From Monarcha castaneiventris obscurior (lineage: Eukaryota; Chordata; Aves; Passeriformes; Monarchidae): DNA of 64,000 nucleotides. The stretch is taken from NCBI GenBank assembly GCA_026261815.1, contig JAMPIT010000417.1:4125501-4189500 (forward strand), given 5' to 3'. The notes below the pieces were generated by a model. That model was given only the letters and a program-made list of their open reading frames with translations, made no database searches and had not been told where the DNA came from. The translations under genes were made by a program, and so were the position numbers. Of this stretch, positions 36,641-50,272 are shown piece by piece; within the stretch, counting starts at the first letter, position 1, and each line of letters starts with the position of its first letter.

Positions 36641-38722
36641 CCCAGTGTTACAATTGCTGCTTTTTAGGATTATTATTCTTTCTGTTCTGTGGTTACCTGA
36701 CAGCTGTTCCGGGAATGGCGCATCCATGGGTAGTGACCTCTGGCCTTTGATCTGGAGATGTAGCAGTCCATCTGCCCAGCTGTTCCTGTGGCATGTGCTT
36801 CACAGCGCCATGCACCAGCCTGCCTGCAAACAGCCCTACTTCTCCTGCTGCTGCTGGGCTGCTGTGCAGCTCCTGGGAATTTGCAGTGGAGTCATCCAGC
36901 TTGAAAAGTGTTGATTCCTTCCTACTTGCCTTGCCTTTGCACTAGGCTATTTTTAGTGCTGAATATCCAGGTGAAGATTATGTATGCATGGATTTCTGTT
37001 TGAGGTTGAACTGCTTTATTCTGATATGTTGTAGTTTGGCTTCTCTTTCGAAGGCAGTGTGTTGGACAGTACAACACCTGCTTCTGTTTACACATGATAT
37101 TGCTAGCCAAAGGATCAAAATGCATTTGCATAGGCCAGGTCTTAGAATATGGAGGAGTCCCCTGCTGTGTGACATGCCTCCTGCCACTGAAAGTGAACAG
37201 ACCCTCTCTGTTTTTTCACAGACGGATGAATTCCCCCTGTGCTCTGTTCCTCAATTTGCACTATATGATGCCAGCATATCTCATGCCCTAGGGCGGGTAA
37301 ACTGATATACTACTTTGCCTTTCCCTGTCCTTTCTCATGAGATGCTGTTCCTCTCAGGATGTCATTCCCTAATTCTGCTGGGACAGTGCTGAAGTCCCCT
37401 CAGATGAAACCCAGTCTTGAGGGGAGACCTCATCTCTCAGCAGATGGAAGGAGATACAGGATGTACATTTTGCCCCTTGCAATCTGCATAGTCATACAGT
37501 GTGAATTTTTGAGTACCTGTAAGAACACTTTATTTTTGCCATTTCGCTAGATTACCTTTAGCCTTCAGCAAGGCATGGTAAGTTATTGACAGAGGCTTAA
37601 GTCTTTTTCTTCTGTTCCAAGGATTAATGGTGTGGCGATGCAGAAAGTACATGCTGCTTGATATTTATACTGCCAGCAGTGAGCAAGAGGTTTCAGTCTC
37701 TGTATAAAGCCTTTTTTTTTTGTCAGGACTGCTATCATGTGTGCTGAGCTCTGGGCTAAGGCTCTCGGCTAAGGCTGCCATGGTTGGCCTCTCTAGCATA
37801 GTGGTGCAGTACTGGTTAGTTCATGGGTGAGCTCTTCATTAGTATTAATCATAAAATAGCATACTAGGATTACAGTTTTGCTTAGTTCTTTATTTACCCA
37901 GACAAACATCTGGTGCCATGTCTTGGACCATCCCCCCTGTTCACTGGCATATGCTAGCAGCCTCGAGCACCCTCAAGAGTCTGCTAAGCTCTGTGAAGGA
38001 TACGGAGGTGTAACTGATTGTTATTTGAGTCCTTTTGTCTCATTGGTCTGAGCATTTCCTGGATAACCTGGCTGGAGTCTTTCACATGTCCTCCGATACC
38101 TGATGTTTGATGGATAGACAGACCCATCTCCCCTGGTGTTCTCCAAATACCTGTTAAGAATTGAATGTAGCTTAATAGCATGTTCCTGGATTATCTGTAC
38201 CTCACTCTGTTTCTCCTACAAGAGTGTCCTTGCTGAAGCTTTGACACTTGGTTCAGTTTACACTTCACTTCTAGACCCTGGCTGGTGTTTAAAACAGATT
38301 GAAGTCAGTAGTACTTACAAAATCTCTGTCAAATATACTGAGGAGCCTCATGGCCTGTCTCAATATGATGGGACTTCTCAATGCCACAGGAAGTGATAAT
38401 TTTGTCCTAGGGTAAACAGGATGTTGTGTTTTTGACAGGTTCTCGATAGGAATTATTCATACTAAATAGGAATTTATGTTCAGAACTTTGGTCCATGATT
38501 TTAGACCTTTGAAGTCTTCCAGCCAGAGGGCCTCCTTCTGAAATTAGGCTGTTGACTCTCTTAGTAGGTGTGATTGCATTACTGTCAGACCACGCTTAAT
38601 GACACCTCTGTGGTTAACACAATCAACTGTTTCAGGAAGCCTGGGCTGCATACAGAGAAAGCAGAAGACTTATTGCTTGAGCTCTAATCACCCAGCACCT
38701 TGAGGGCACCATCTTGCTGTCA
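36641..38722. other. Non-coding DNA, no gene seen
   Basis: Moderately GC-rich at 36650-36900, with CTG-rich sequence near 36845-36870, then AT-rich. Open frames up to 105 codons (36988-37305, +) overlap minus-strand frames and are unrecognised. A short duplication of the CTCNGGCTAAGGCT type occurs at about 37750-37780. Confidence 0.5.
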
Positions 38723-38727
38723 TCTGC
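38723..38727. repeat. Target-site duplication, left copy (TCTGC)
   Basis: TCTGC directly precedes the element start TGTCTCGG. The same five bases follow the element end CCCCAACA at 39602-39606. A 5-bp duplication flanking TG...CA termini is the standard mark of retroviral integration. Confidence 0.75.
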
Positions 38728-39601
38728 TGTCTCGGTTTGAAAGACAGGTGTCAGACAAGAAAGGCAGGAGCCTCCCCTGAAATGGAAAATGCAACCCCCT
38801 TCCCTCCGAATTATTATAAATCTGAAAATAAGGGGTTTTCAGGCAAAGATATAAGGGGTAGGAATAACAGTTCTTTACTAATAAATATATATGTATAACA
38901 ACACAAACAAACAGCAATAGCTGTGGCAGTCACAGCAAACAGCAGCCCAAACCCAGCGCCGGCCTCGGGCGCTTTCCCCTGGGTGCAGTTCCTCCTCCCG
39001 CTGAGCAGGGCGGGTGCGATGGTTCCCCCGCGGCTGCAGGGGGCGCTCCGCAGCGAGCTCGGGAGCACCGGGAATGGCAGCGCGGGGTCCCGGGAAGGGA
39101 TGTATGAGAAAAACCTCACAAAACTCTTGGGCGTCCGGCCGGATCCTCAGGAACAGCAGGCTGGAACGGCAGGGGCGAGCGCAGATCTCGGGTGGCAGTG
39201 AGAGGTATCAAACTGCGGAGCTGTGGCAGGGAAACCCGGCAGGTCTCTCAGTCGGCAGAGCGCAGGAGCTCCGTTTCCAGACGGGACAAGGAGGAGAGCA
39301 GGCTTAGGAACCCCGGGGGTTTGCCCGCAGAAAGCAAAACAGCCAAAGAAGCAGAAGCCCGCAGTGGTGACCGAGACGTCCACACCGACGGGAGCCAGCT
39401 TCCCGACTAAACCTTGAGCACCCAGGCAGCCCCCCGCCCCGGGTGTCCCAACCCCCAGGTGACAAAAGGGTGGCCAGTCCCACCCCGCCTCTGTGGCCAG
39501 GTCTTTTGTTTCTTTTAAGTATCCAGCGATTTGTCCCCTAGCAACTAGTATGGGTAAAATTCTTTAAGAGAAAAAACAGGCTAAAATCCTAAACCCCAAC
39601 A
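38728..39601 (-). mobile_element. Solo LTR of an endogenous retrovirus (about 874 bp)
   Basis: The block has TG...CA termini (TGTCTCGG at the left end, CCCCAACA at the right end) and a perfect 5-bp flanking duplication TCTGC. It differs in composition from its surroundings. A GC- and CpG-rich core (about 38955-39480) sits in AT-rich DNA, and an AT-rich part with TTTATTAGTAAAG on the minus strand lies near the left end. No gag, pol or env and no second LTR are adjacent, so it is a solo LTR left by recombination. Minus orientation is preferred because it gives a long GC-rich U3-like part followed by a short AT-rich R/U5-like end. The reverse reading would put the AT-rich processing-type signal only 150 bp from the start. 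The orientation and family (perhaps ERVL-like, given the 5-bp duplication) are inference. Overlapping open frames in the core (38923-39201, 39014-39307, 39192-39410) reflect GC content, not genes. Confidence 0.8.
39037..39047 (+). promoter_or_regulatory. CTCF-like core motif inside the LTR
   Basis: CAGGGGGCGCT matches the invariant core of the vertebrate CTCF motif (YAGRKGGCRSY) at every position. The preceding four bases GCTG match the CCAS flank only in part. It lies in the CpG-rich part of the LTR. Binding cannot be inferred from sequence alone, and methylation of the CpG could block it. Confidence 0.35.
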
Positions 39602-39606
39602 TCTGC
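39602..39606. repeat. Target-site duplication, right copy (TCTGC)
   Basis: Second copy of the five bases found at 38723-38727, directly after the LTR terminal CA. Confidence 0.75.
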
Positions 39607-39928
39607 CAAAACTGCTCTCAGACCTAGGCTTACCCTGCACTTCCGCCCTGCGATGTGGAGGATGTCCCTCGTGTCAACTTCTACGGACACTGAAAGGCAG
39701 TCTGCTCTTTCATGGATATCCTAGGGGCCATATTTTTGTGTAGCAGTCACAGATTGCCTCCGTGACATATTAATAACACTTGGCCACCATTCTTTAGGCC
39801 AATGGTGCCACTTAGCAGGGCTGCAGGAGATTACATTGCAGTGACTCCCCCATCCAGCTAGAAAATCAATTGGTCGTCCTGGTCTAATAGCAAATTTGCA
39901 AACTTAACTGCTGAATTGTGGCAGCTTG

Positions 39929-39957
39929 TTCTGGTAGTGCTGAATTCTGGTAGTGCT
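39929..39957. repeat. 13-bp direct duplication
   Basis: TTCTGGTAGTGCT occurs at 39929-39941 and again at 39945-39957, separated by GAA. Likely replication slippage. Confidence 0.85.
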
Positions 39958-42900
39958 CTTTGCTACATTCATACTGCAGCTCACTCCCATCTGGAAATGA
40001 TAGGGTGGGTACAACTATGGTCTGGATTGAAAAGGAAGAGGTCCAGTGTTAATGAGGAAACACTGGGAGAAAGGAATAACCTGTATTTTTCTTCTCCCTT
40101 AACAGGCAAATTAATTCCTCTTTTTTATTTTCTGAGTTCTCTCACTTTAAGCCTAATCTCCTCATCCTGTGCCAGCAACACCTCATTTTGAGTTAGTCCC
40201 AGAGCGGCCTTCCTATCTGTAAGCATTTATGTATGTTTAGATTGTGTCTCTGCAGTGCTGCCTTGTAAGATGGAAACATCCACGAAAGTTTTATCTCTAA
40301 TTAAATGATTCCTTTATTTTTCCGAGGTTCTCTTTAGCATGGAACTTCCAAGTTTATAATTAAAGTATTCATTTCTTGTACTGAGTCTTTCCCTCTCTTT
40401 TGAGAATAAGGTAAACCAATCCAGTGTCTCTTTTTAGTCCCGATCTGTGCAAGAACAAAAATTGTGCAGAACTTTTACTCTGTGTTCAAATGTTTCAGAC
40501 ACTGTATTCAAGAACTGTGTCCTCATTTGCTTTTTATCTTCATGTCTGGGTGGGCAAGTTCCTGGGAAGACATCAGGACATCAGGTGCATCTTGAGGAGG
40601 GAAGGGAAATCACAACATAATGCTGAGCTGGCGTATGTGTCTGCCTGTGTTGGCCCAGGGATTTCCTAGGCTGGTTCCCCAGTCATATGCCCCCGGTGCC
40701 ATTCTCTCTTCCTCTGTGGGCTGGATTTCCTTGAATTGCTTTTTGTTTTAGTGCAAGGAGCTGGTAGTAACATACTGGTGATGTCATGAGGGAAACATCA
40801 TCAGCTTAAGCAAGGGTGATGAAAGAGAAGGTTCACCTAAACCCACTACATTTTCTTTTGGTTTATTTGGTTCATTTAGCCTCTTATGAGATGAAAAACA
40901 CTTTCAACTCCAGGCTCCAAAGCAATTCACAAACACTCTATTTAAGAACACTTTACTGTTCTGCTACTTGCTGATGCTGAGTAAATGAGAAGCAAGACAT
41001 GGCCTAAAGAAAATGCCAGTCACAAGAAAGGACAAAGACGCAGGAAAAGTAAAGGAAAATACAGGTGCAAAAAAAAAAAAAGGTACAAAGCACATGAATG
41101 ATGCTTCACTACTCTTCTTAGCTTAACTTATTCCTGAAGGCAAAATGAGTCTCAGCCTTCAAACACATATCATGGAGTGATTTAACTCTGATCGTTCTCA
41201 GCTTTGCTCTGAGGTGTAAGGTGCTCTGTGATCTCCAGCAACTGCTCTACTCTGAGTACATAAGGAGATTGAGACTCCTAAGTAGCAGGAATTTCTGGAG
41301 TGTGGGTTGTCTCCATAATTCTTACAAAGACCCTTACTCAAGAGAGAGTATGCAGTTTAATCTAACTACATTCTCTATAAAGATTAGTGGGTAAAAGAAT
41401 GACCTTACCTGTTAATGGCAGAGATGACAGCCTTGAAATGTTTGTACCAGTCTAGCTGTTTGCATATGGAACTCCAGTTTCCCCTTGCTCAGAAAATGGA
41501 TTTTTCATTGCTTAAACTCTGTGTGCTGAAAAACACAGGTCTCTGGGACTTGTACACTGAAAACAAACTGGATTTTCTTTAGGGAGCAGGCAGTTGCCAA
41601 TAGGTGTGATGTGTCCCTGCAAGAGGAGGCAAAAAGGCATGGGGATCACTAATTTAGGAGTAGCATTGCTGCTCTAGGGTCTGGGGAATGAGATGGTGAC
41701 TTATTTCCTACTCAATTTGCATTATGTTCATACCTGTAGCTCTGATGCCATGCAGATAATGGTTTTTTCCTTAGAAGTCCTAATAGGTAATTACGAAGTA
41801 CATGGATTTTGTAAACTTTGTAACAATGGCAAAGAAGCGATAGTAATTATTTGTCTGTTCTGCCATTTTTAAAAAGGTGTTTTCTTTTGTAATCATCATG
41901 ATCTTGTGTATTGAACATAAAATAATTCTGTATAAGTTAGAATATCTTGCATTTGCTATGACTAATATGGTAAGATCAAATAAAGAGGCTTTCTTGGGTA
42001 GTCATTCCAGGTGAAATGAGTAATGCCCGGGCACTGCACCACGTGAGTCTCAGCCTGGTTTTCCTTCTATTGGTTTAAACTGTAGAGCTTTAAGGTCAAG
42101 CAGGTCTCTGAAACAGATTTGATTCTTTGTATTAAAATCAACTCTGTCTACGTCAGACATTTTAATTGTGCTTGTGCAGATACTTCTGCCTAGAGAGATA
42201 AAATATTAAACACATAATGAATAATGCAGCTGTCTCACAGTACTGTGATCTTTATGTGAATAAAGAAGCCATAAATTGCCTGGGTATTGAACTGGCACAA
42301 CATTTGCCAGTTTAATTTGCCAGTGATTTCTGCAGTGACAGCTTATGCAGGGCAAGCTGGATGATGTAATGTTGAATATTGTATGTTTTTTAGAGAAGAA
42401 ATGGTGCTTTTCCATCTCCCAGTGCAGGAGCAGAGCTGTGCACCTGTCTGTTCCCTGACAGCTAACACAGCTGTGTGGACAGCCAAGGTTTAATGTAGCT
42501 CTGCACATCATTGTGGAGAGGAGAAGTCAATAGACAGAGACACCCATGTGAAATGACATCTTGGATCCATGGAAATAAAATGGACAATGCCTTAGGTAAA
42601 GAGTGTTTCAGTAGTGACCTTTGGTTTCTACGCTTTGCCTTTGGGGATGCATTTCACTTCTTTCTCTTGCCACTCAATGTCACTATCTCTAGCTGATTCT
42701 GCTGGTTTTTCTGTTGAGCTTCAGCTACCTCTGCCATTCCTTCCTTGCCTTTCCTCCTTCCTATCACTAGTATAACCTAGCCCACTGGCTGCAGTGTGAC
42801 CACTGGAAAATGTTGCTTTTTTCCGTCAATTCTTTTGCCTATGCATGTATTTTTTCTTTCATTTTTAGGTAAAAATAGATGTTTCCAAATTTTTTCTGAA

Positions 42901-45900
42901 ACATCTCTGCTACTGAAGTTGCAGTTACACAGAGGTTATGTCCTTTAATCTTCAGGATTAAGGTGGAATTTTCATTCCCATTTGCCTTGCTGAGAACTGA
43001 GCCCTAGCACAGAACATTTCTTCTTTAAAGAAAAAACTTTAAAAAGGGAGAATTTCACTTTTAAAATTAATCACCATGGCAACCTTTACAGAGAGTTTCC
43101 AAACATAGGAAGTTGCCTTTAAGAAGCATCCTCAGCTAAGAGAAAGGTGAGTTTTTACAGCTTCTAGCAATGTTCCCATAGAATGTAAGATTTTATAAGA
43201 ATCAGTTAGAGGGACTTTTATATGCAGAAAGGAAGTTAAATTTAGTGGTAATTTGATTTTTTTTTAATAAGGATGCTGCATGCTAACTAATCTCATCATA
43301 ATGCTAGCTTAAAATAGACTTGGAGAACTAGATAGAGCCTGGTGATAATACTTGTGATATCACTAGATTTCGTCTAAGTAGATATTTAGTTAACAATTTG
43401 CCAACATTTCTCTCATATTTAAAATCTTATTTTTCCTTTTTCTACTTCTGGACTGCCTTTTCATGCAGATTCAGCGTCTTGGTGGGAAATATTTTTAAAA
43501 TCAGAAAGGAAAGTGAGGTAACAGAAAAGAGGGGGAGAAAACAAGTTGTTAATGCGTTAAAAGAAGAAAATCCTTCACACATTACAGTTCAGTAAAATGT
43601 AACTTTAGCAGTCATCTCTGTGTTCCTTTTTTTCCCCTCAGTACTCAGCTGGATTATTTTATATCCTATTTTTGGTATGCATTAGATCCAAGGAATATGT
43701 AATTTCTTTTCCCATTGGAATTTTCCCAGTGAACATACTGTACATCAGATGAAATCTTGACATTTTCCCTGAAATGGTAACTCTGGTGTGTCCTCCTGAA
43801 ATAATCAAAGTAAGAGCATTTTAGAATTGAACTTCCTATGTCCAAAGCAGTTGTGAGACTGGGAGAAGGAGTTTACAGACTGAGGACTTCAGTCTCTGGG
43901 CAGATTTCAGAGCACAGTAAGAGGCTGATGGACTGGCAAGAGAAAGTCGCTTATAATCTAATTGCAAAAGTACCATGGAAAACTTAAAAAAACCCAAACC
44001 CATCCAGTTGGTTCTGACAAGGTTGAATATAATGATCCAAAAGTGTACCAGGGTGTGTGGGAGTGCTCCCACACTGCATGTAGGAAGGAGGGCAGGTCAG
44101 AAAAGGACTTTCTTTTCTTCTTTCATGCAATCTGTAGTTGTAAGGTCTTGAGCTGTCCACAGGAGGCTGCCTGAGCCACACTGCCAGAGTCTAGAGGGGG
44201 CGTGGTGGGCTTCGTCCATGAGCTCACCACCTGGGTTAATTATTTAGCTGTATGGCAACAGTTCACTTGTATTTCACTGGTCTTGTTCCCCACCTGAAAA
44301 AAGCAAGCTGATTCTTCTGGGATTAGGGCTAGCTGATGCTGTAAACGCTCCAGTACTTCTCCATGTATTGCATATCTGGAAGAAACAGATTATAAAGCAC
44401 CTCTAAGCAGGAGAAAATTTTAGAAATACTTTCAAAAATTTATTATATTAATGTGGCGAGTCATTTAAAGGTGACAGCCTTAAGTTCAATACCTGAGTAA
44501 CTCAATTAAAAGTAAGCGCAGATAAAAATAAGCTCAATTACTGCATTACTCATGTTATGTAATATCTTTAGAAAAGTTTAGCTTTTAGAGCCAAGTTAAC
44601 CATTAAGTTATTAACGCTTATCTGAAATGCATAGTCTTTTGAGATATTCCTGCCATCATGCAGTGGTATTTTTATTTCATGTGAAATGTGGGTAAGTAAA
44701 AGATTGCCTTTTGTGCTTTTGTAATGGAGGATAGCATCAGGGTGATCTGAAGGGTTGTTTTTTCTTATGTGTACATGGTCCTGTCAAGAACTTTATACTC
44801 AATTCCAAAGCCAGCTGAATCTTGACAAGGTGTTAGGTCAGCAATCAGTTCAGCAAGCAGTACATTTGCAAAATACCATTGAGGCCTGGGATGGTGTCTG
44901 CAAGAAAACTCATAGTGGGTCATGCCAAGTGACTGCAAGTTGAACAAGAATCTTTCAAAAAAGAAGTGACTGTTGTGAATTACTGTGGCCAAGTTTCTGA
45001 AAAGTTGGCTGATGGATTGACTGTATGCAGGTTGGCAGATGTTCTCCCAACCCTTCCAATAGATGGGATTATAGCTGGGTCACAATCTTTCTCATACCAT
45101 CCGTCAGCATGTAGTAAAACCTAGTGCACAGTCTTTTTACTGAGAAAGTCGTGTTTTCCTGCTTTTCCAGACAATATAGTAATTTCTGTTGAAAGGATGA
45201 ACAGTAGACTTTGTGCATCATAAACAGCAATTGTAGTTTTAGAATTAAGGAGATGAGATGAAATGAACTGTGCCCTAATGCAATACGAGAGGAAAAAAAG
45301 AATTTTCATACATTTATAGTATCTTGCACTTGTAAAAATGAGAAAGAAAGCAGAGAGGGATTTATCACTTTGCATGAATTAAGAACATATGTGGTCTTTG
45401 TATTCACTGAATGTGAATTTAGAGTCAGTGAAAATTATCACTGAATTCTAAATCGCAGATATTCAGAGACTGGATTGAAGTAGCTGCTTTGAGAAATTCT
45501 GTTTTGATTGAAGATAGTACAGAAAACATTTTGACATAAAACATTAAATTCCACGAAGGAAAAAACCAGTGTGGAGCTGATAGGAGCACCAAGTATCTCA
45601 AGCATATTTGGACAGCAATTTTTAGGACTTAAGAATTTTTATGAATCATCTTTGTATTTGTATGTTTTGGTTCTGATATATTTATCTATAAAATGGATTG
45701 TTAACTGGAAGACTTGAAAGAAAAATAAAGAAAAGCTCAGTATTTTCAGTGGTGAAACTGTTTTTGTCTTGACTGGCTTAGATTTACATTTTAAAATAAG
45801 TCCCATAATGGAAAAATACATTTTGAGAGGAATAAGTTTTCACAGTTGCAAAGGCAGAAGCAAACGCAAAACCTAGCAGTTTTTGAAGAAGAGAATGTGT

Positions 45901-48327
45901 CACAATCAGTTCCTTGCCATGGCTTGATCACTGAAGGTGTTATTGTCAGAAGTCATGAAGACCATGCCCAGTTTTCAGAATGGAGAGGTGCCACAAAAGG
46001 AGATAGAAAACATGAACATTATCGAGAATTAGAGAACATGCTCTCTAACATATTACATTCTTATCTAATATTAATTTTCTCACACTTTCATCCACTTCAG
46101 TTCTAACTCATCTACATATTTGACTTCAAGACACACTGTATGCTTTATTGATTGAGGCATTAAAATCATATATGGAAATTTATTCCCAGATTTCTGTTCA
46201 TGTAATTGTAATTATGACTGCTGTGATTCATCAAAACCCTTTTGTTAGCTGGCTTATTCTTGTAAATGAAGAAAAATATTTCTGGTTGCTGGATAACTGC
46301 TCATAGAAATTTAGCAAGAATATTATTTCTAAACCCAGACTTTTCAGGATTTAGAATTGCGTTCATAAAGGATTAGAAGGAAGAGCTGAGTCCAGTGGGA
46401 CCCATGGTTTTCAGTGCCATTGTGATTCTGTAGATCAGATACAATGTGAAGAGGTACCCTTGGCTCTTTCTTTCAAGGGAGTATGTAAAACAGCTTTATG
46501 GAGTAATGTCTGACCAGACATCTCCCCTCAGAAGGAATTAAGACAGGTGGATTGTTTGGTTATTTTTACATTGTTGGGACTTGGGTGTGGGGTTTTTTTA
46601 ACAAAAAATCATTTCAGATGTGGAAGGCTTGATGTTTTATTTGTTTGGGGTTTTTTTTCACTGACTAGGCTACCCACCAGTTTTTTTAAGTTTCATTGCC
46701 CTACTTTGTTGGCTGTTCTCTTGGTTTCTCAATAGACTGCTGCCTGTGTATTTGAGTTTTCTTTTTGTGGATGTTGTATTATCATAGGAGCAGAGTACAC
46801 AACCACTTTTAATTGTTCAGATGTTGTTCAGTGTATTGCTCAAAGATAGACCCAGTTAATGACATGCTAAAATCTTTTCATAATCCCTTCAGGATTTTAT
46901 GGGCAGTTTTGGTGCTGTAATGTCAGTTTAGGATTTGTTCATAAAGATTGTGTTCTGCACATCTCTTGGTGAATCTACTTGACTGTGGACAAAATGGTAT
47001 TTGTGAAGAGAAACTGACTATCTTCCTGAACTGTCTGTTGGTCTGAATCCTTAAAACCCCTGACATTCAGAACAAATGCAGCATCGCTGTCAGACTGAAA
47101 TGCTCTTACAAATATGGCTTTCAGTATACTTACAATACTTTTAAGTATAGCTTGGAGATACTTGCAATATTTTTTATATATGCAGTGAGATTTTAAAAAA
47201 TATTCCTTTTTACTTTCTCTTGGTGGTTTTTAAAATGAATGAACAGTAGTGGGACATTGAGTGTCAGGGGTATGAGTGAAGAAAGGAAAAGTTTTATGAA
47301 AGAATATTCATGAATGCCCTTTCACTGCGAAGATGTCAATCACAGGAGCTAAATTTAGGCACAGAATTGTTTTATAGGTTCTTTCTATAACCAAGCTGGT
47401 TTAGATGGACTCAAAAAATTTGCGTCTCTTCTGTGCCTCCTCTTAAAAAGTAGGAACATCGAATCAATATCCAGTGTTTTATGTAGTGCCTAAAAGATAC
47501 CTGAAAGTCTATCTTGCATACTTTGCATGCTTTTCTGAATTGCTAACGTGTCAGAGAATTATTTATGAAAGTACAGTCGGCCTTGCCCTTGCACAAGGCT
47601 GTTATTAGAGCATTGTCTTTGGCAGAAGCAGATCTTTTAGAGACCTTACATGCTACAATGCAGCTACTGCGTTTTTATAGTTTTATACCATTTCTTCTCA
47701 TTCTGCTATAAAGAGCTCAAGAAATTAAAATTGTATCTATGAGTAGAGAGCTTCTTTTCCATCTCTATGGAATCTGCCAAATTCAGACAATCCTTATGTG
47801 ATTACTGTTGTCTTTCAGAGTTTATTAGTCTTCTATCAGAAATACAATCTAACTCAGAAGAATAAGCAAAACCTGTGCTTTGTTCTATCCAGACAAGCAC
47901 AAGCTGAGAACAATCAACTGGATGCCTATGAGGAACATATGTATAAACATGGCAGGTTTACATATTCTTTCCAGTGGTATTTTGTTACTGTTAACAGTCT
48001 GAAGTCTTGCCAGAAAGATGAGGTGGCAGATGAACACAGATTTTCATTGGCATCTGCTGCACACTACATCTGCCATCTCTTCTGGGAATTGCCTTCACTT
48101 TATGACCATTTAGAAAGCTTGGCACCATAGGCTTTATTACAACCAAAGTCATTACTTGCCAAAAGAGAGTGCGCTGAAAACTAATGATGCACAAAAGAAA
48201 GACAAGTAGAACACATGCCTCAACATTCCTGGTAACACTGGCCCTTGTTAATGTGTCTGCCATGGAAGAGCCTGATCCAGACACAGGTGTTGCAGCAAGC
48301 AGGGCTGTGGGGCTGGTGCTTCTTCCT

Positions 48328-48359
48328 TGCTCATCCAGGTGCTTCCATGCTCATCCAGG
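48328..48359. repeat. 12-bp direct duplication, 20-bp period
   Basis: TGCTCATCCAGG occurs at 48328-48339 and at 48348-48359 in a locally GC-rich stretch. Confidence 0.85.
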
Positions 48360-50272
48360 CTCTGATGGAACCTGCCACAGCACATCCTTTCAGCCCATAT
48401 GAGAGCCTTCCCCAGGAGGGGTGGGTGGCTTCTGGGCCTCCTCCCAGTGGGGATCCAGCATCAGATCCTGGACACATGAGATGCTAAAGCCTGGGAAATG
48501 CCCACAATGGACAGCTGTTTCAGAGGGAAAAAACCCTCCCAGGCATTGGACTTGACCCAACACATGTAACCTGTTTATTCAGATGTGCATCTGTCCAGAT
48601 GCATATTTACTTTAAAAACATTTTAGTGAAGTTTATACTTTGCTGCAACATTGTGTATAAAATAATTTTTCCTATTTGAGGGAGGGAGAAGTAGGTTTCA
48701 TTGTCTTTAGCCTTGACACTGAAGACCCTGGCTGTGTAATTTCGATGATAATCTATCATCAAAGTAAAAGTCAATTGATGTTTGATAAAGCTAACTGTGA
48801 GCATTTAGACACCAAGTCTGTAAAAGGCCCCATAGCCAGGGCTATAGCACAGGCTGGGTGAAGGCAGGGGAGTGCCCTTGACCCGCTGCTTGCAGCTGCC
48901 CCAGAGAGAGTGACCAGGGCCTGGCACTGGAACAGCAAGAGAGCAGACCAGTCCCCTGAAATGGGATGCAAAAAGAGAAAGTTAAATTAAGCCTAGTTGC
49001 TGTGCTGAAAATTGTTACTGTCTGTGCCAGGGAGCAGGCACATTCAGATGTATCCTGAGATACCGTCTTTTCCCATCTGTGAAGTCTCCTGAGGTTTTTT
49101 CCCTGTTTCACAGATGATGTCTCAGATTGATTGCACTGTTCTGCGTTATGGAGAATATCCGATTAAATCAGATAAAACGAGACTTGTGGTATTTGCAATG
49201 TAGCAGTTGACATTCAGGCAGCAAATTAAAATGGGGGAAAAATAGAGAATTCTCTGCTTTTAAATCTACCTACACTTAGAATACATCTGCATGGTTAGTG
49301 CTGCTTTTCATTCCTCAGCCAGTAAAAAGCAACTGGGACTTAACTTGGTGCTTTGTTTCACAGAGCACTGTGGTTTGCCCCGAAGTTTGTACCAGGTATC
49401 ACTGCTGGATGTGCAGCTACCTTTTAATGTATGGGTAAAAAGCTCAAAATCAGTGCAAACAGGTTTAATGAGAATGCTCTTGATTTTGAAGAACAGAATA
49501 ACAGCTACTTGCTAAGAAAGAAAATTATTTTAAGTGCAGTGCTTACCACGGGTGAAAGTAAGTTTTAAATCATCTCAGTGCTGAGTCTTTTTTCAGCTAG
49601 TAAATGCTGTGCATATATAATAAAATGACTAAGACAAGATTTACTGCATAGTTTCCAAATCAATAAGAGGCACTTAAGGAGACAATCTTCAATTAAGGAT
49701 TCAATCTTCAATTTTTTCTTTTTTCTAGGAAAAACTGCCTAAAAGAAAAAAGTGTTGACATGATGTTATTTGTTGTGACAGAAACTGAAATAGGAATCTA
49801 CTGGTTTTTATAAGATCCTACATTCATTCTAATGCAAGTCTATTCCACTTGATTTTTGAAACAGTGAGTCAAAAATCCAGACTATCCAATCCACAGAAAT
49901 TCTAATATTCTTGCTTCCTGTCCCCCTGCTTTGAATTTATTTTGAGCACATTTCCACATAATGCTTAAAATATTTCTATCAGAATGTGCTTCTGGACAGT
50001 TAAAATATTTCATTTTGGTTGGACTTCTTGTATTTGTATTTTGTTATATTATTTTGATTTGTTTTGCTCTCTGGTTTGAATGTTTCTGGTTTGAATTATT
50101 TCTTACTATTTGTATATTAAAGTAACATTAATTGATGATTGGCAATACAGATGGTGTTTCAGTAATTGAAATGATAATTGTTTATTTGGCTTGCTCAGAT
50201 GTAACTGGTATTGGTAATTTGTATTCTACTTGATTTTTTGGATTGCATTTTCTAAAGCATCATGTTGTTACC

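Noticed and set aside
38923..39417. Overlapping open frames of 64-97 codons on plus and minus within the CpG-rich block
   Set aside because: They lie wholly inside the solo LTR and reflect its GC content. No retroviral protein or host exon is recognisable.
44191..44210. CTAGAGGGGGCGTGGTGGGC, considered as a CTCF site
   Set aside because: The core deviates from the CTCF consensus at the start and end. It fits an Sp/KLF GC box better and stands alone without a promoter context.
47798..48130. 110-codon plus-strand open frame preceded by a CTTTCAG acceptor-like site
   Set aside because: No family recognised, no clear donor in frame, and a 97-codon minus-strand frame (47991-48284) overlaps it. 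Not distinguishable from chance.
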